This document shows positions 1 to 7,715 of a DNA stretch of 64,000 nt, in pieces. Within the stretch, counting starts at the first letter, position 1. Every line of letters starts with the position of its first letter. The position numbers were made by a program, and so were the translations under genes. The stretch comes from an uncultured Rhodospirillales bacterium (GTDB taxonomy: Bacteria > Pseudomonadota > Alphaproteobacteria > Acetobacterales > Acetobacteraceae), in the NCBI GenBank assembly GCA_903844135.1, contig CAIMSN010000103.1, positions 27,935 through 91,934 on the forward strand. Reading direction: 5' to 3'. The notes below the pieces were generated by a model that saw only the letters and a list, made by a program, of their open reading frames with translations, made no database searches and had not been told where the DNA came from.

Positions 1-44
1 ACCGAGCTCCCATAGCCCAGCCAGCCATTCAGTATTGTCATCAT
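1..44 (-). CDS. 5' end of an unknown phage gene, cut by the window edge
   Basis: Only the first 14 to 15 codons are visible, beginning Met-Met-Thr-Ile-Leu-Asn-Gly-Trp-Leu-Gly-Tyr-Gly before the sequence ends. The start is supported by a strong purine-rich ribosome binding site (GGGAGGAGG) about 8 bases upstream, between this start and the preceding gene. It is the next gene of the phage head operon, where a head-completion or neck protein is expected, but too little is visible to identify it. Confidence 0.5.
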   Translation of the reverse strand, partial: MMTILNGWLGYGSS

Positions 45-70
45 GATGCGGACCTCCTCCCGCGAAAGAC

Positions 71-472
71 TTAGATGACGATCGACGCCTGGCTCATGAG
101 TCCTGGACCCGGAGGAACGCCAATGAAGCTCGCGAGCCGTCGGCACCAACTCTCGAAGAGTCCGATGCGGTCGCCGATCTCCGACGGGTTTCTCTTCCAA
201 ACTGCAGCCTCGCTCGTGTCGAGGCTCAAGGCCGTGTCGGGAATGCCTTGTTCGAGACTGTAAAGCGCAGCAAGCTTCTGCCGGACCACCTGGTATTCCG
301 ATCCGGACATATTGCTCAACCTGAACTCGAGCGTTCCATACGCTTCGAAAAAGCGCCAAGACTGGAACCCGCTGGCGCCCGACCCATACGACGGATAGCC
401 GCAAAAGCGTCTGACATCGACACGCTCGGCATCCGAGAGCGGATCCGTGGAAAGCCCGCTAGAGCCGGACAT
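71..472 (-). CDS. Phage hypothetical protein of the head operon (possible head-tail connection protein)
   Basis: A protein of 133 residues lying just downstream of the major capsid gene, the usual place for head-completion or adaptor proteins. It contains an aromatic Gly-rich stretch (FCGYPSYGSGASGFQSW, about residues 24-40), an alpha-helical middle rich in Leu and Arg, and a Trp-containing C-terminal helix ending near GVPPGPG. The ATG at 472 is preferred over the in-frame ATG at 487 because the purine tract GGGAGGAG, a good ribosome binding site, overlaps the upstream ATG and sits about 7 bases before the inner one. No catalytic motif is visible. The role is inferred from position only. Confidence 0.6.
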   Translation of the reverse strand: MSGSSGLSTDPLSDAERVDVRRFCGYPSYGSGASGFQSWRFFEAYGTLEFRLSNMSGSEYQVVRQKLAALYSLEQGIPDTALSLDTSEAAVWKRNPSEIGDRIGLFESWCRRLASFIGVPPGPGLMSQASIVI

Positions 473-541
473 TGAATCTCCTCCCATGAATAGCGAGAGA
501 GAAGAACAACGATGCGTTCTTCATCCCTCTCCTCTTAATCT

Positions 542-1915
542 CTAGAGACTTTCGATAACGACCCCCCGCTTCAGGTAGCTGTTCGTCGCAGTCGGAATGA
601 TGCTCGTGTTCGCGGTCGCGTCGGTCGGCAACGCATACCCGCCGATCCAGTACCAGGACTGCGCGATGATCTGTTTCAGACGATCGAGCGGCTCACGCGT
701 GACCATGACAACATTGTCGACCTTTTCCATGAGCGACTTTTCCGCGTCGGGGATGTCGCTGTGCCCGGCATCCGCATAGTCGCCCTCAATGAGCGCGCCC
801 TTACCGCAGACGATCGCCCGATGGATCGCTCCGGCACCAAGCGAGGTCTGCTGCGGCGCCTCGGTGGTCGGGATGAACCTCACGCCGAGGAGCTCGACGA
901 CCGATCCCGACTGGTACGTCTCGGTCCCGTAGGCGCCGCGATAGAGATATTTGAAGTCACCATCACGGAACAGCCCAAGCATCTGCTGGTCGTCCAAGTA
1001 GCAATGATAGGCGCCGTCGACGGTCGGCACATTGTTCATTCTCAGCGCCGCGACAGCGGACAACACCGTCTGGATTCCGAGCGTGTCGCCGGGAACATAG
1101 CTCGCGGCACCATAGGTTCCGGTCGGTGCGACGAGAGCTGCGGTTGTCAGGCGTCCATTCGGTCGCAACACCAGAGGGGCTGTCGCTGCGATGACTGGCT
1201 GCGATAGGGCGCCGTCTGAGGTCGTGACGTTCGTGGAGAAGGTGAGTTGACCCGAAATACCGTTCGGTGCGGTCGAGATATTCAACGGGTCTGCGACACT
1301 GCTGACGAGTGTGTAAGCGTTGCTCCCGACCGTCACGGTCATGCCGAGGGTCGTCCCGACCGGTGCGACCTGGCCGTAGTTGTTCAAGACGTTCTGAAAG
1401 CCTCTGATATCGTCCAGAGAGACGGTCTTGCCTGCTGAGCCGAGTGCGACATTGACCCGGCTATTACCGCCGAGGTAACCGCCCACACCGTTGCTCGCGC
1501 CGCCAAAGAGTGCATTTCGCGCAATACGATCAAGCGACTGCATCGCCTGCACGCCATTGGTCCGGGCATTGGCGAGAAACTGTCCGGCGATTCCCACCCC
1601 CTCGCTCACCATATTCAGGTCGATGGTGTCTCCGTACTGGTTGATCGTCAGGGTATATTGCTCGACAGTCCAACTCGACGGGCTCATGCCGTTATCGAAG
1701 TTGGTGTTCCCGGTGGCGCTCATCGGCGCAGTGACTGGTGCCTTGAGGCCCTTTCGCGTCTTGGTGACGGTCTCACCGATCCGGTTGGGAAATACCTCGC
1801 GATCGGCAATAGACCTGAAGCTCAGGCGCGACTGAAGTCCGTCTTGAAATTCCCGGGCAAGAAAGCCCTGCTGAATGATCGGCTGAAGTTGTGTCGGAAA
1901 ATTCTGGATCGGCAT
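542..1915 (-). CDS. Phage major capsid protein
   Basis: A 457-residue protein placed directly after a scaffold-like gene and two genes after the portal, the standard slot for the major capsid (coat) protein. The N-terminal region (MPIQNFPTQLQPI onwards) is an extended arm followed by basic segments such as RIGETVTKTRKGLKAP. The middle (about residues 150-260) is Gly, Thr, Val and Ser rich and probably forms an insertion or beta domain. The C-terminal third has the mixed fold typical of coat proteins. Capsid families diverge beyond recognition by eye, so the call rests mainly on size and gene order. A structure prediction showing an HK97-type fold would settle it. Confidence 0.75.
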   Translation of the reverse strand: MPIQNFPTQLQPIIQQGFLAREFQDGLQSRLSFRSIADREVFPNRIGETVTKTRKGLKAPVTAPMSATGNTNFDNGMSPSSWTVEQYTLTINQYGDTIDLNMVSEGVGIAGQFLANARTNGVQAMQSLDRIARNALFGGASNGVGGYLGGNSRVNVALGSAGKTVSLDDIRGFQNVLNNYGQVAPVGTTLGMTVTVGSNAYTLVSSVADPLNISTAPNGISGQLTFSTNVTTSDGALSQPVIAATAPLVLRPNGRLTTAALVAPTGTYGAASYVPGDTLGIQTVLSAVAALRMNNVPTVDGAYHCYLDDQQMLGLFRDGDFKYLYRGAYGTETYQSGSVVELLGVRFIPTTEAPQQTSLGAGAIHRAIVCGKGALIEGDYADAGHSDIPDAEKSLMEKVDNVVMVTREPLDRLKQIIAQSWYWIGGYALPTDATANTSIIPTATNSYLKRGVVIESL

Positions 1916-1996
1916 GCGCGATGATCGCCTTTTGAGAGAATGGGGGACATCAATGTCGGCCGGGGGTCAACAGGGCCAAGTATCCGACGCGCTGCG

Positions 1997-2542
1997 TCAG
2001 CGTTTGCGGGCGAGCAGGCGATCGCGTTCTGCCTTCCAGGCCTCGCGAGATAGTTCGCGCGCGTCGATCGCGACGGGCTTCGCCGCCTGGGGGGTCCGGT
2101 GTGTCTGGCTCGTTGTCCCCGGCGCCAAGGCAGCGACGTCGGCCCCGAAAAGGTAGGGCTTACGATCCCGGAGCGAAGCGATCGCTTCGTCGATGCCGAT
2201 GATATCCCCATTCTCCCCGAAGTTGATCGCACCGAGGTCGGCAAGCTTCAGGGCATCGAGATCGAGGATGCCGGCACGGGTCGCATGCGCCCTCAGTTCG
2301 GCCTGAAGTACGTGACCGCGGGCTTCCTCCCGCACCGCTGCAATCGCATCATCGCGCTCGCGAGCCGCCGTGGACACTGCGGCATCCCGCTCGCTCATGG
2401 CGATGCGTGCCTGCTCTCGGTAGCGGGCAACCTCGCGACGCAATTTCTTTTCGGCATCGGTGATCTCCCGTGGCGCGTCCGCAGCGACAACCGGGGTGGC
2501 TTCCTCGGCGAGATCGATGGACTCTTGGCTCTGCTCTGCCAT
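1997..2542 (-). CDS. Phage capsid scaffolding protein
   Basis: A 181-residue, highly charged protein between portal and major capsid genes. Residues about 25-95 form a long predicted alpha-helical coiled coil rich in Glu, Arg and Ala (EKKLRREVARYREQARIAM and following). Next comes a segment about a Leu-Asp-Leu-Asp-Ala pattern (AGILDLDALKLADL), which recurs in phage scaffold and minor structural proteins. The C-terminus is very basic (WKAERDRLLARKR), the type of tail that contacts coat protein during prohead assembly. Scaffolds help coat subunits assemble and then leave or are degraded. No protease domain is fused to it. Confidence 0.7.
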   Translation of the reverse strand: MAEQSQESIDLAEEATPVVAADAPREITDAEKKLRREVARYREQARIAMSERDAAVSTAARERDDAIAAVREEARGHVLQAELRAHATRAGILDLDALKLADLGAINFGENGDIIGIDEAIASLRDRKPYLFGADVAALAPGTTSQTHRTPQAAKPVAIDARELSREAWKAERDRLLARKR

Positions 2543-2636
2543 AGGCTGGACCGGTCCTTCCTGTAGCGCCGACGGCTCGACGCCACATGGCGCCGGGTCC
2601 GCTCTCGGCGGAAACTTGGTTGTCGGAACGACGCGC

Positions 2637-4070
2637 CTACGCGATCAGCGTGGCGTCCTCGCCGTCCGTTTCGATCGCAGTTGCCTCAGTCAGGCCGTAG
2701 AGCGGCGCGACGATGGCGTAGGCCTGCGGTCTGTCGATCACCCCGGCGGCTATGAGCGTGGCGACGCTCGAGGCCTGAGCCTGCCTGTCGCTGAAGCTCG
2801 CCGGGAACCAGCTCGGCCAGGCAAGCGCAAGCCCGTGCGGATCGAGGTCGCGATACGAGATGCCGGCGACGATCAGCCCATCGCGCAACCGGCTGGATGC
2901 ACGGCACAGCATGTTCAATAAGGCCAGTAGGCCACCATCGCCGTACGAAATCCTGAGGCGGTCCGCCAGCCAGATAAGACCCTGACACATCATCTCGATC
3001 GCCCGGCCGCTTGGCGCTACCCCTGCACGATCCCCATGCGCCCGATTGCCATGCATCGCTTCCAGGGCAATCGCCCGAAGCTCCTTGACGTGGGCCAGTA
3101 CCGCAGCGGCGGCGTTGCCATTGATCTCGAGAAGCTTGGCGTCACCTTCCGGTGGCAGAGTCAACGCGGACGCAACGCCTCCAACCCGGGACGGAGCCGC
3201 TCCGCCGATACAAGCCGACGGGTCCTTCAACACCAGGGTTGGATCCGAGCCATATTTCAGGCCCCGTCCGGCTTGGGAAAGCAGATAATCAACCTCGATG
3301 ACCGTGTCGATCGCGGCGGCGAAGGTGCACATCCCATCCGCACCGTCCGGCTCGTGTCCAGAACCCCCGGAGATGTTGCGGATCCAGACAATGGGAACGA
3401 AGCCGAGCCCATGGACAACGCTTCGATCCGGATCGACCGCCATCGCCGCATAGCCGTCACCGATCGGAACCGGCTTGAACCAGAGCTCCGCCTGATCGTC
3501 CCAGACGCGCTTGAACCAGAATATCCCGGCGTCCGGATCGACGTTAAAGCCAAGAGCAATCAGGGTCGCTGCATCGACCTTGTAGCACTCGCTGACAGAG
3601 TGAAGTTGCCGTGGGTCGTCCAGACGCCAGACCGGTGTGAGAAACTTGGTACCCATAACCGCGAGAAACGGACGGGATTTCACGATCCGCATGTGGATCG
3701 CCACAGACCCTACCGATCCACGGGTCGCCGCTTCAAGCATCGTCTCCTTCAGCCGGCACTCGGCTACCAGCTCGTTGAGCGCCACCAAGGTACGCTGATC
3801 GCTTGCCTGTATCGTTGGCCAATGACCCTCGCTGAACAACAAGGAGACCGAATCGTCGACCACGACCCGGCAAAGACCGGTCCTGACGGACGGCCGTCGC
3901 TCGTCGAGAGGAATATATTCCCCGGCTTCGCTTCGCTCTTTGGAAAACGGATAGATGAGCTGATCGTACTGCCGACCCTCCAGGATGGCCTCAAACGCCA
4001 GAAGCTTGAAGCATCGGACGGGCATGTCCGCATCCCTGGGCATACGCGACTGCAGAGAGAGCCAATCCAT
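2637..4070 (-). CDS. Phage portal protein
   Basis: A 477-residue protein immediately downstream of the large terminase (4 bases between stop and start), the canonical position of the portal, the dodecameric ring through which DNA enters the capsid. The early segment GEYIPLDERRPSVRTGLCRVVVDDSVSLLFSEGHWP resembles the N-terminal wing of SPP1 gp6-type portals. The middle contains VVHGLGFVPIVWIRN and a helix with a Ser-Gly-Arg-Ala-Ile-Glu pattern (about residues 355-365), typical of the portal stem and clip region. Length is usual for the family. It would act at the unique vertex with the terminase encoded just upstream. Confidence 0.85.
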   Translation of the reverse strand: MDWLSLQSRMPRDADMPVRCFKLLAFEAILEGRQYDQLIYPFSKERSEAGEYIPLDERRPSVRTGLCRVVVDDSVSLLFSEGHWPTIQASDQRTLVALNELVAECRLKETMLEAATRGSVGSVAIHMRIVKSRPFLAVMGTKFLTPVWRLDDPRQLHSVSECYKVDAATLIALGFNVDPDAGIFWFKRVWDDQAELWFKPVPIGDGYAAMAVDPDRSVVHGLGFVPIVWIRNISGGSGHEPDGADGMCTFAAAIDTVIEVDYLLSQAGRGLKYGSDPTLVLKDPSACIGGAAPSRVGGVASALTLPPEGDAKLLEINGNAAAAVLAHVKELRAIALEAMHGNRAHGDRAGVAPSGRAIEMMCQGLIWLADRLRISYGDGGLLALLNMLCRASSRLRDGLIVAGISYRDLDPHGLALAWPSWFPASFSDRQAQASSVATLIAAGVIDRPQAYAIVAPLYGLTEATAIETDGEDATLIA

Positions 4071-4074
4071 ACGA

Positions 4075-6039
4075 TCATCGCTCCATCAGACTGCCAATCA
4101 GAACGCCGCTGTTCGTCTTCTGCCGGCCATACAAGTAATACCCACTCGCGTCGACCAGATGATCGAAGCCTTGCGTCTTGTCCGGCTCGGTCGTTCCCTC
4201 GCGAAACACCAAACGCTCGTAGGCCTCGATCGATTTGACGCAACGCGCATCAACGGTTGCAACAATTGTCCCGTCGGCCGATCGAAACTGCCGGTTCATG
4301 ACGTTTATTCGATCCCTCACCGAGGGATGCGACCTTAACGCCGACACGTTGAAACCCTTCTCCCGCAGGATACCGATGTCGGTCCGCCCGGCCGACGAGC
4401 TGCGGCGCTGCGACCCAGCCGGATCCGGATAGATCGTGATATGGTCGACCGTCCTCCGCCCCGGCTCAAAGCCGTCACGGCCGAACCGGCTTATGATCTC
4501 AGCCGCCATTTCGTCGGTATTTGAAGTCGGCATAATAATTTCGTCGACTTGACAGACCGTCTCGCCAAATTCCTGCCAGACCGTTGCAGACATCGGGTTG
4601 ACGTTAAAGTCCATTCCGACATGCAAGGGTCTTGCGATATCGAAAGGCTTTGTGACCACGTTCTCCGCCCTGTTGAACGCATAGATGACCCGTCCCGCAT
4701 AAGTCTCGAAGCTGGCGCAATACTCTTGACGGAATGTCCTGCTGTCCATTTCGCGCCTTGCTGCCACCAATTCCTCCGAGGGTACGTTCCCGCCGTCTTC
4801 GGTTGTGAATAGAAACGAACGATAGTCGGGATCACCGCCTGGTTGACCGAGCAGATAGCAGTCTCGGAAATGATCGAAGCCCTTCGGCGTGCCGATGAAC
4901 AAAGCATGCCCACGGGTGGTCGACAGCATCGGTCGTATCACCTCCAGCCAGGCGCTTGGGCGACAATCCGCCCATTCGTCTCCACCGAAGAACCACAATC
5001 CGGAACCACGCAAATTGTCGCAGGCGTCCAGCCCGACCAGACGGATGATATGTCCGGAATGCAGCCTGAGCACGCAGAGCGTCTCGTTCGGTCTGCTAGC
5101 CAACCAGGACCGCGGAATCGCTACCTTCAACCTGCCCCACATGACGCGCTTGGCCTGGAGGAACGTCGGTGCTCCATACCAGATCTCATTCTCGATCCCG
5201 ACCCCGTACTTTACAGCAAGCCTGGCCGCTCTACGGATCTCCTCGGCCATCAGGAAGGTATTATGCGTCGGTATATAGCTCTCGCTGCACAGGAAGAGGC
5301 GCGATTTGCTGTCAACCTGGATGCAACGTACCGGACGGGTCTGGATTGATCTGATCGACGCGATTTGGTGCAGACCTGCGTCTGGTCCGATCCTCCAGGA
5401 CACGACCCCCTCGCTCATCTGCGTTACGAGTCCAAGCGCACCGCAAAGGCGTCTGATCGAATCAAGCCGAAGCTCACGGCCTCTAACCCAGGCGCCGCGG
5501 TCGTCACAACCGCCGTAGCGCGCGACAAGTCGATCTAAGAGCGCCCGTCGCGGTTTTTCATCACGGCGTCCGCCGCGGAATTGAGTATTGATCGGCTGGC
5601 ACGGCCGGATGCCCAACACCAGGTGTCGTTTGCACAGAACTCTCAGATCTCGGGTTTGAAGCAACGCCTCCACACCGGTCCTCAGGACAACACGCCAGAG
5701 ATGCTCGTCATCGGCGACGATCCTCGTACCACCCTCGAACACGATCTCGTTGCAAGGCCTGCCCAGCATGATGTCGGTTGCGAAGACGACGTGGCATATG
5801 TTACCGCCTTCATCAAACAATCTATCACCGACCTGAATGGCCCCCATCGTTGTCCATCCATCCGGAGAGGGAAGGCGAGTGCCGAGGCAAAGCGCCTTGC
5901 CGAACCGCCGTCCGCAGACTGCGACACGAAAGCGCGTTGAGTCCTTCCAACCAGCCTGATAGATGGTCCATTGAGCGTCTGTGAGGGACGGTCGACTCTC
6001 AGCAACGGTTCGACGTCGCCCTGGGTGGATCGTCGTCAG
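4075..6039 (-). CDS. terL: Phage terminase large subunit, interrupted by a class 3 intein
   Basis: The DNA-packaging motor ATPase and nuclease. The precursor is 654 residues: a 48-residue N-extein ending in CGRRFGK, a 212-residue intein, and a 394-residue C-extein starting TFLMAEE. Splicing restores the Walker A motif GRRFGKT. The C-extein has the Walker B segment LWFFGGDEWAD (about precursor residue 350), the coupling-motif region LFIGTPKGFDHF, and an RNase H-like nuclease beginning HVGMDFNVNP (about residue 475) and ending near DHLVDASGYY. The reading frame is open from 6054 and contains no ATG, GTG or TTG before Walker A. The only plausible start is CTG at 6037-6039, seven bases after a perfect AAGGAG, overlapping the small terminase gene by about 40 bases. 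Excised extein length (442) fits the family. Confidence 0.9.
   Translation of the reverse strand: MTTIHPGRRRTVAESRPSLTDAQWTIYQAGWKDSTRFRVAVCGRRFGKALCLGTRLPSPDGWTTMGAIQVGDRLFDEGGNICHVVFATDIMLGRPCNEIVFEGGTRIVADDEHLWRVVLRTGVEALLQTRDLRVLCKRHLVLGIRPCQPINTQFRGGRRDEKPRRALLDRLVARYGGCDDRGAWVRGRELRLDSIRRLCGALGLVTQMSEGVVSWRIGPDAGLHQIASIRSIQTRPVRCIQVDSKSRLFLCSESYIPTHNTFLMAEEIRRAARLAVKYGVGIENEIWYGAPTFLQAKRVMWGRLKVAIPRSWLASRPNETLCVLRLHSGHIIRLVGLDACDNLRGSGLWFFGGDEWADCRPSAWLEVIRPMLSTTRGHALFIGTPKGFDHFRDCYLLGQPGGDPDYRSFLFTTEDGGNVPSEELVAARREMDSRTFRQEYCASFETYAGRVIYAFNRAENVVTKPFDIARPLHVGMDFNVNPMSATVWQEFGETVCQVDEIIMPTSNTDEMAAEIISRFGRDGFEPGRRTVDHITIYPDPAGSQRRSSSAGRTDIGILREKGFNVSALRSHPSVRDRINVMNRQFRSADGTIVATVDARCVKSIEAYERLVFREGTTEPDKTQGFDHLVDASGYYLYGRQKTNSGVLIGSLMER
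5260..5895 (-). other. Class 3 intein in the terminase Walker A motif (protein-splicing element)
   Basis: A 212-residue Hint-fold insertion. Block A begins with Ala rather than a nucleophile (ALCLGTRLPSPDGW, then GAIQVGDRLFDEGG). Block B reads RIVADDEHLW, placing His at B:10 and Trp at B:12. Block F reads RPVRCIQVD, placing Cys at F:4. Block G ends YIPTHN followed by extein Thr, with Thr at G:5. The Trp, Cys and Thr triplet together with a non-nucleophilic first residue is the known signature of class 3 inteins, where the F:4 Cys forms the first branched intermediate. The alternative start at the Cys two residues later would leave GKAL in the Walker A loop and is rejected. The region between blocks B and F holds only a decayed half endonuclease. 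Confidence 0.9.
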
Positions 6040-6451
6040 AAGCGATCTCCTTAATCAAGCCGGCCGCGTCGAGTGGGAGCGCGGCAGCGCCCCTTGCATG
6101 ATACTTATCCGGCCTACTTCCCTTCAGCAGCATGACGAGTAGCGGATCGCTATAGCGCCGCAGGATGATCGGCTGATTCGTCTCCGGATCCAGCACGAGC
6201 TTGCCGGCCTGAAAGAGTTTCTGTTCGATACCATCCAGAGCTCGCCGCCAGGCTTCTGCCTCCAGGCGGTCTACCGCCTCATCCATGGCTTCTAAGTAAG
6301 CTTGTCCGAAATCCTCGTCGACCTTCCGCAACGCACCCACCTCACGGCGCGTCATCTCCGATGCGTGACAGGCAAGAGAGAGATTACCGCTCTTTGCGAG
6401 TTCGCTGAGAAAAAGCTCTTGCCGCATCGCCGCTGCGGTGTCCGGTACCAC
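5999..6451 (-). CDS. terS: Phage terminase small subunit
   Basis: The DNA-recognition subunit of the packaging terminase, about 142 to 150 residues. The core starts MRQELFLSELAKSGNLSLAC, a helix-turn-helix pattern found in small terminases of alphaproteobacterial phages. It continues with a helical oligomerisation segment (EAMDEAVDRLEAEAWRRALDG) and the typical tail RRYSDPLLVMLLKGSRPDKYH. A GTG at 6451, 11 bases or so after a GGGGAG tract, is taken as the start. The in-frame ATG at 6427 is equally possible but lacks a clear ribosome binding site. The longer open frame reaching 6745 overlaps the upstream gene in another frame and its extra N-terminus looks non-coding. The 3' end overlaps the proposed start of the large subunit. 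Confidence 0.85.
   Translation of the reverse strand: MVPDTAAAMRQELFLSELAKSGNLSLACHASEMTRREVGALRKVDEDFGQAYLEAMDEAVDRLEAEAWRRALDGIEQKLFQAGKLVLDPETNQPIILRRYSDPLLVMLLKGSRPDKYHARGAAALPLDAAGLIKEIASDDDPPRATSNRC
6047..6052 (-). promoter_or_regulatory. Shine-Dalgarno deciding the CTG start of the large terminase
   Basis: The minus strand reads AAGGAG, then seven bases, then CTG, in the terminase frame. This is a textbook ribosome binding site at optimal spacing, while no ATG, GTG or TTG exists in the frame between the upstream stop (6055-6057) and Walker A. It lies inside the small terminase coding region, so the two subunits are probably translationally coupled. Confidence 0.7.
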
Positions 6452-6492
6452 AGCGTGGGAAGGTCTCCCCAGACCCTCCGAGCCGCGCGGGC

Positions 6493-6909
6493 TCAGTTGT
6501 AGCGCACCGCGCCGACCCTGCGGCCGCGCGACGCCGTGGAAGCGAGCAAGTTGCTGCGAACCGGCGGGCTGTCCTCGAACCTGCGAACGATCTCCTCTCG
6601 CTTCAGAGCAAGCAGGATACGGTTGCGGAGTGCCTCCGGAAGCATTCCGAGCTTCGTGAGGTTTGCTACGCCGTAGCGCTTGATCGGTACACAGCGGATG
6701 ACGACGTCCTGCATCGGCAATCCACTCTGCGCCAGATCGGACCAATGGTCGGGGACGACATCCGCTCGGTGCCGTGCGTTGGCTTGGCTTTCCAAGCGAA
6801 GCAACGTGAGTTCTTCGTCTGCTGTCGCCTGCACCACGTAGATCGAGGTGCCACAGGCAACTACATCTCCAGACGAGATCTGGACCGAGTTCGTGAACAT
6901 CGAAAGCAC
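6493..6909 (-). CDS. MazF/PemK-like small protein of the prophage (tentative)
   Basis: A 138-residue protein opening the packaging operon. The N-terminal part (SGDVVACGTSIYVVQATADEEL) fits the small SH3-like beta-barrel start of MazF/PemK-type proteins. The later segment SGLPMQDVVIRC, followed by a Leu-Gly-x-Leu pattern (KLGMLPEAL) and a final helix (RNRILLALKREEI), matches the C-terminal layout of that family. The track start is a GTG at 6909, with an ATG at 6900 as alternative. No antitoxin-like gene is next to it, so it may be a domesticated fold with a packaging or regulatory role, not a toxin. The assignment rests on pattern similarity only. Confidence 0.45.
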   Translation of the reverse strand: MLSMFTNSVQISSGDVVACGTSIYVVQATADEELTLLRLESQANARHRADVVPDHWSDLAQSGLPMQDVVIRCVPIKRYGVANLTKLGMLPEALRNRILLALKREEIVRRFEDSPPVRSNLLASTASRGRRVGAVRYN

Positions 6910-6927
6910 CTATCGCCTGAGGCCAAC

Positions 6928-6955
6928 AAAAAACCCGCCAGGTTTCCCTGGCGGG
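6928..6955 (-). terminator. Rho-independent terminator ahead of the packaging operon
   Basis: A perfect 9-base-pair stem (6934-6942 with 6947-6955, arms CCCGCCAGG and CCTGGCGGG) around a 4-base loop. On the minus strand it is followed directly by six T residues (6928-6933). It would end transcription coming from the gene at 7099-7641, just upstream of the MazF-like gene, separating the upstream genes from the packaging operon unless an antiterminator acts. Confidence 0.85.
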
Positions 6956-7098
6956 CGCATCAATTCGAGTATGAGAAACTTATAGATGATCTTGGGTCCG
7001 CCGTCAATCGTTATTTAACCGTTATGGACAGTGGCCTGTGGCTCAAACAGGCAGCTCGCCGCGCTCGGCCGCACCGATGCGGACTCAAGCATGCAAAC

Positions 7099-7641
7099 TC
7101 ACGTCGGCGGACGTTTCAACTTTGCACTATCGATCCTGTCGTAGAGTTCGGTCAATTGCTGCAGAAGCAAGACCATCTGGGCCGCTACCTTCTTGCGTCC
7201 GTTCACATCGCCAGGCAACAGCATTGCCGCCATTGCTGAAAAGGACATCTCGTCCACGAGAAGAAGTCGAAGACGAACTTCGCCGCAGAGGCCAAGGCTG
7301 TTTCGGACAATCTTGCATCGTCCGATAGCTTCGGTGCGCGACAACATAGCGGCATGCAGATCAGGCGCCTTTCCCGACCGTTTCGTATCAGGGTCATGCG
7401 CACCGATGATTCCCATAACGTAGTCTTTGTACCAGCGCTGTGCGGAGTCCGTCTGATCCTGAGCAATATCCCCCGTCTTCGAAAGCAGGGTCAGGCCGCC
7501 GATAACACGCTGTACATCTTCTTCGACACGTAATATCTGTCCCTTGCCTATCCGTTCGCGGGGAGCTCGTTCCGCCCGGAAATGGTTTGGGACGACCACC
7601 GCCGGCGAAGCCGCTGTCGGGTACGTCTCTGTGATCATCAT
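7099..7641 (-). CDS. Phage hypothetical protein, all-alpha C-terminal domain
   Basis: A 180-residue protein upstream of the packaging module and separated from it by a strong terminator. The N-terminal 35 residues are Pro, Arg and Ala rich and probably disordered. The rest reads as helices: SAQRWYKDYVMGI (about 67-79), a charged linker, RTEAIGRCKIVRNSLG, then a Leu-rich bundle ending QMVLLLQQLTELYDRI. The layout of an aromatic Arg/Tyr helix, a late LG turn and a terminal helix ending in Tyr resembles small helix-turn-helix late-gene regulators of alphaproteobacterial prophages (DUF6456-like), but this is a weak resemblance. Start: ATG pair at 7641/7638. No ribosome binding site is strong enough to decide. 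Confidence 0.5.
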   Translation of the reverse strand: MMITETYPTAASPAVVVPNHFRAERAPRERIGKGQILRVEEDVQRVIGGLTLLSKTGDIAQDQTDSAQRWYKDYVMGIIGAHDPDTKRSGKAPDLHAAMLSRTEAIGRCKIVRNSLGLCGEVRLRLLLVDEMSFSAMAAMLLPGDVNGRKKVAAQMVLLLQQLTELYDRIDSAKLKRPPT

Positions 7642-7715
7642 TCTGATTATCTCGCGCTAGAACCTGCTGAACCCAGCATGCATGCCGATCGGCCATGGAA
7701 CAGACCGACGCGATT

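Noticed and set aside
5887..5889. Cys two residues into the insertion as the intein first residue (class 1 intein)
   Set aside because: Splicing there would leave GKAL instead of GKT in the Walker A loop and would ignore the class 3 Trp/Cys/Thr triplet.
6452..6745. Longer start for the small terminase at 6745
   Set aside because: The added residues lie in another frame over the MazF-like gene and are Pro and Arg rich without similarity to small terminases.
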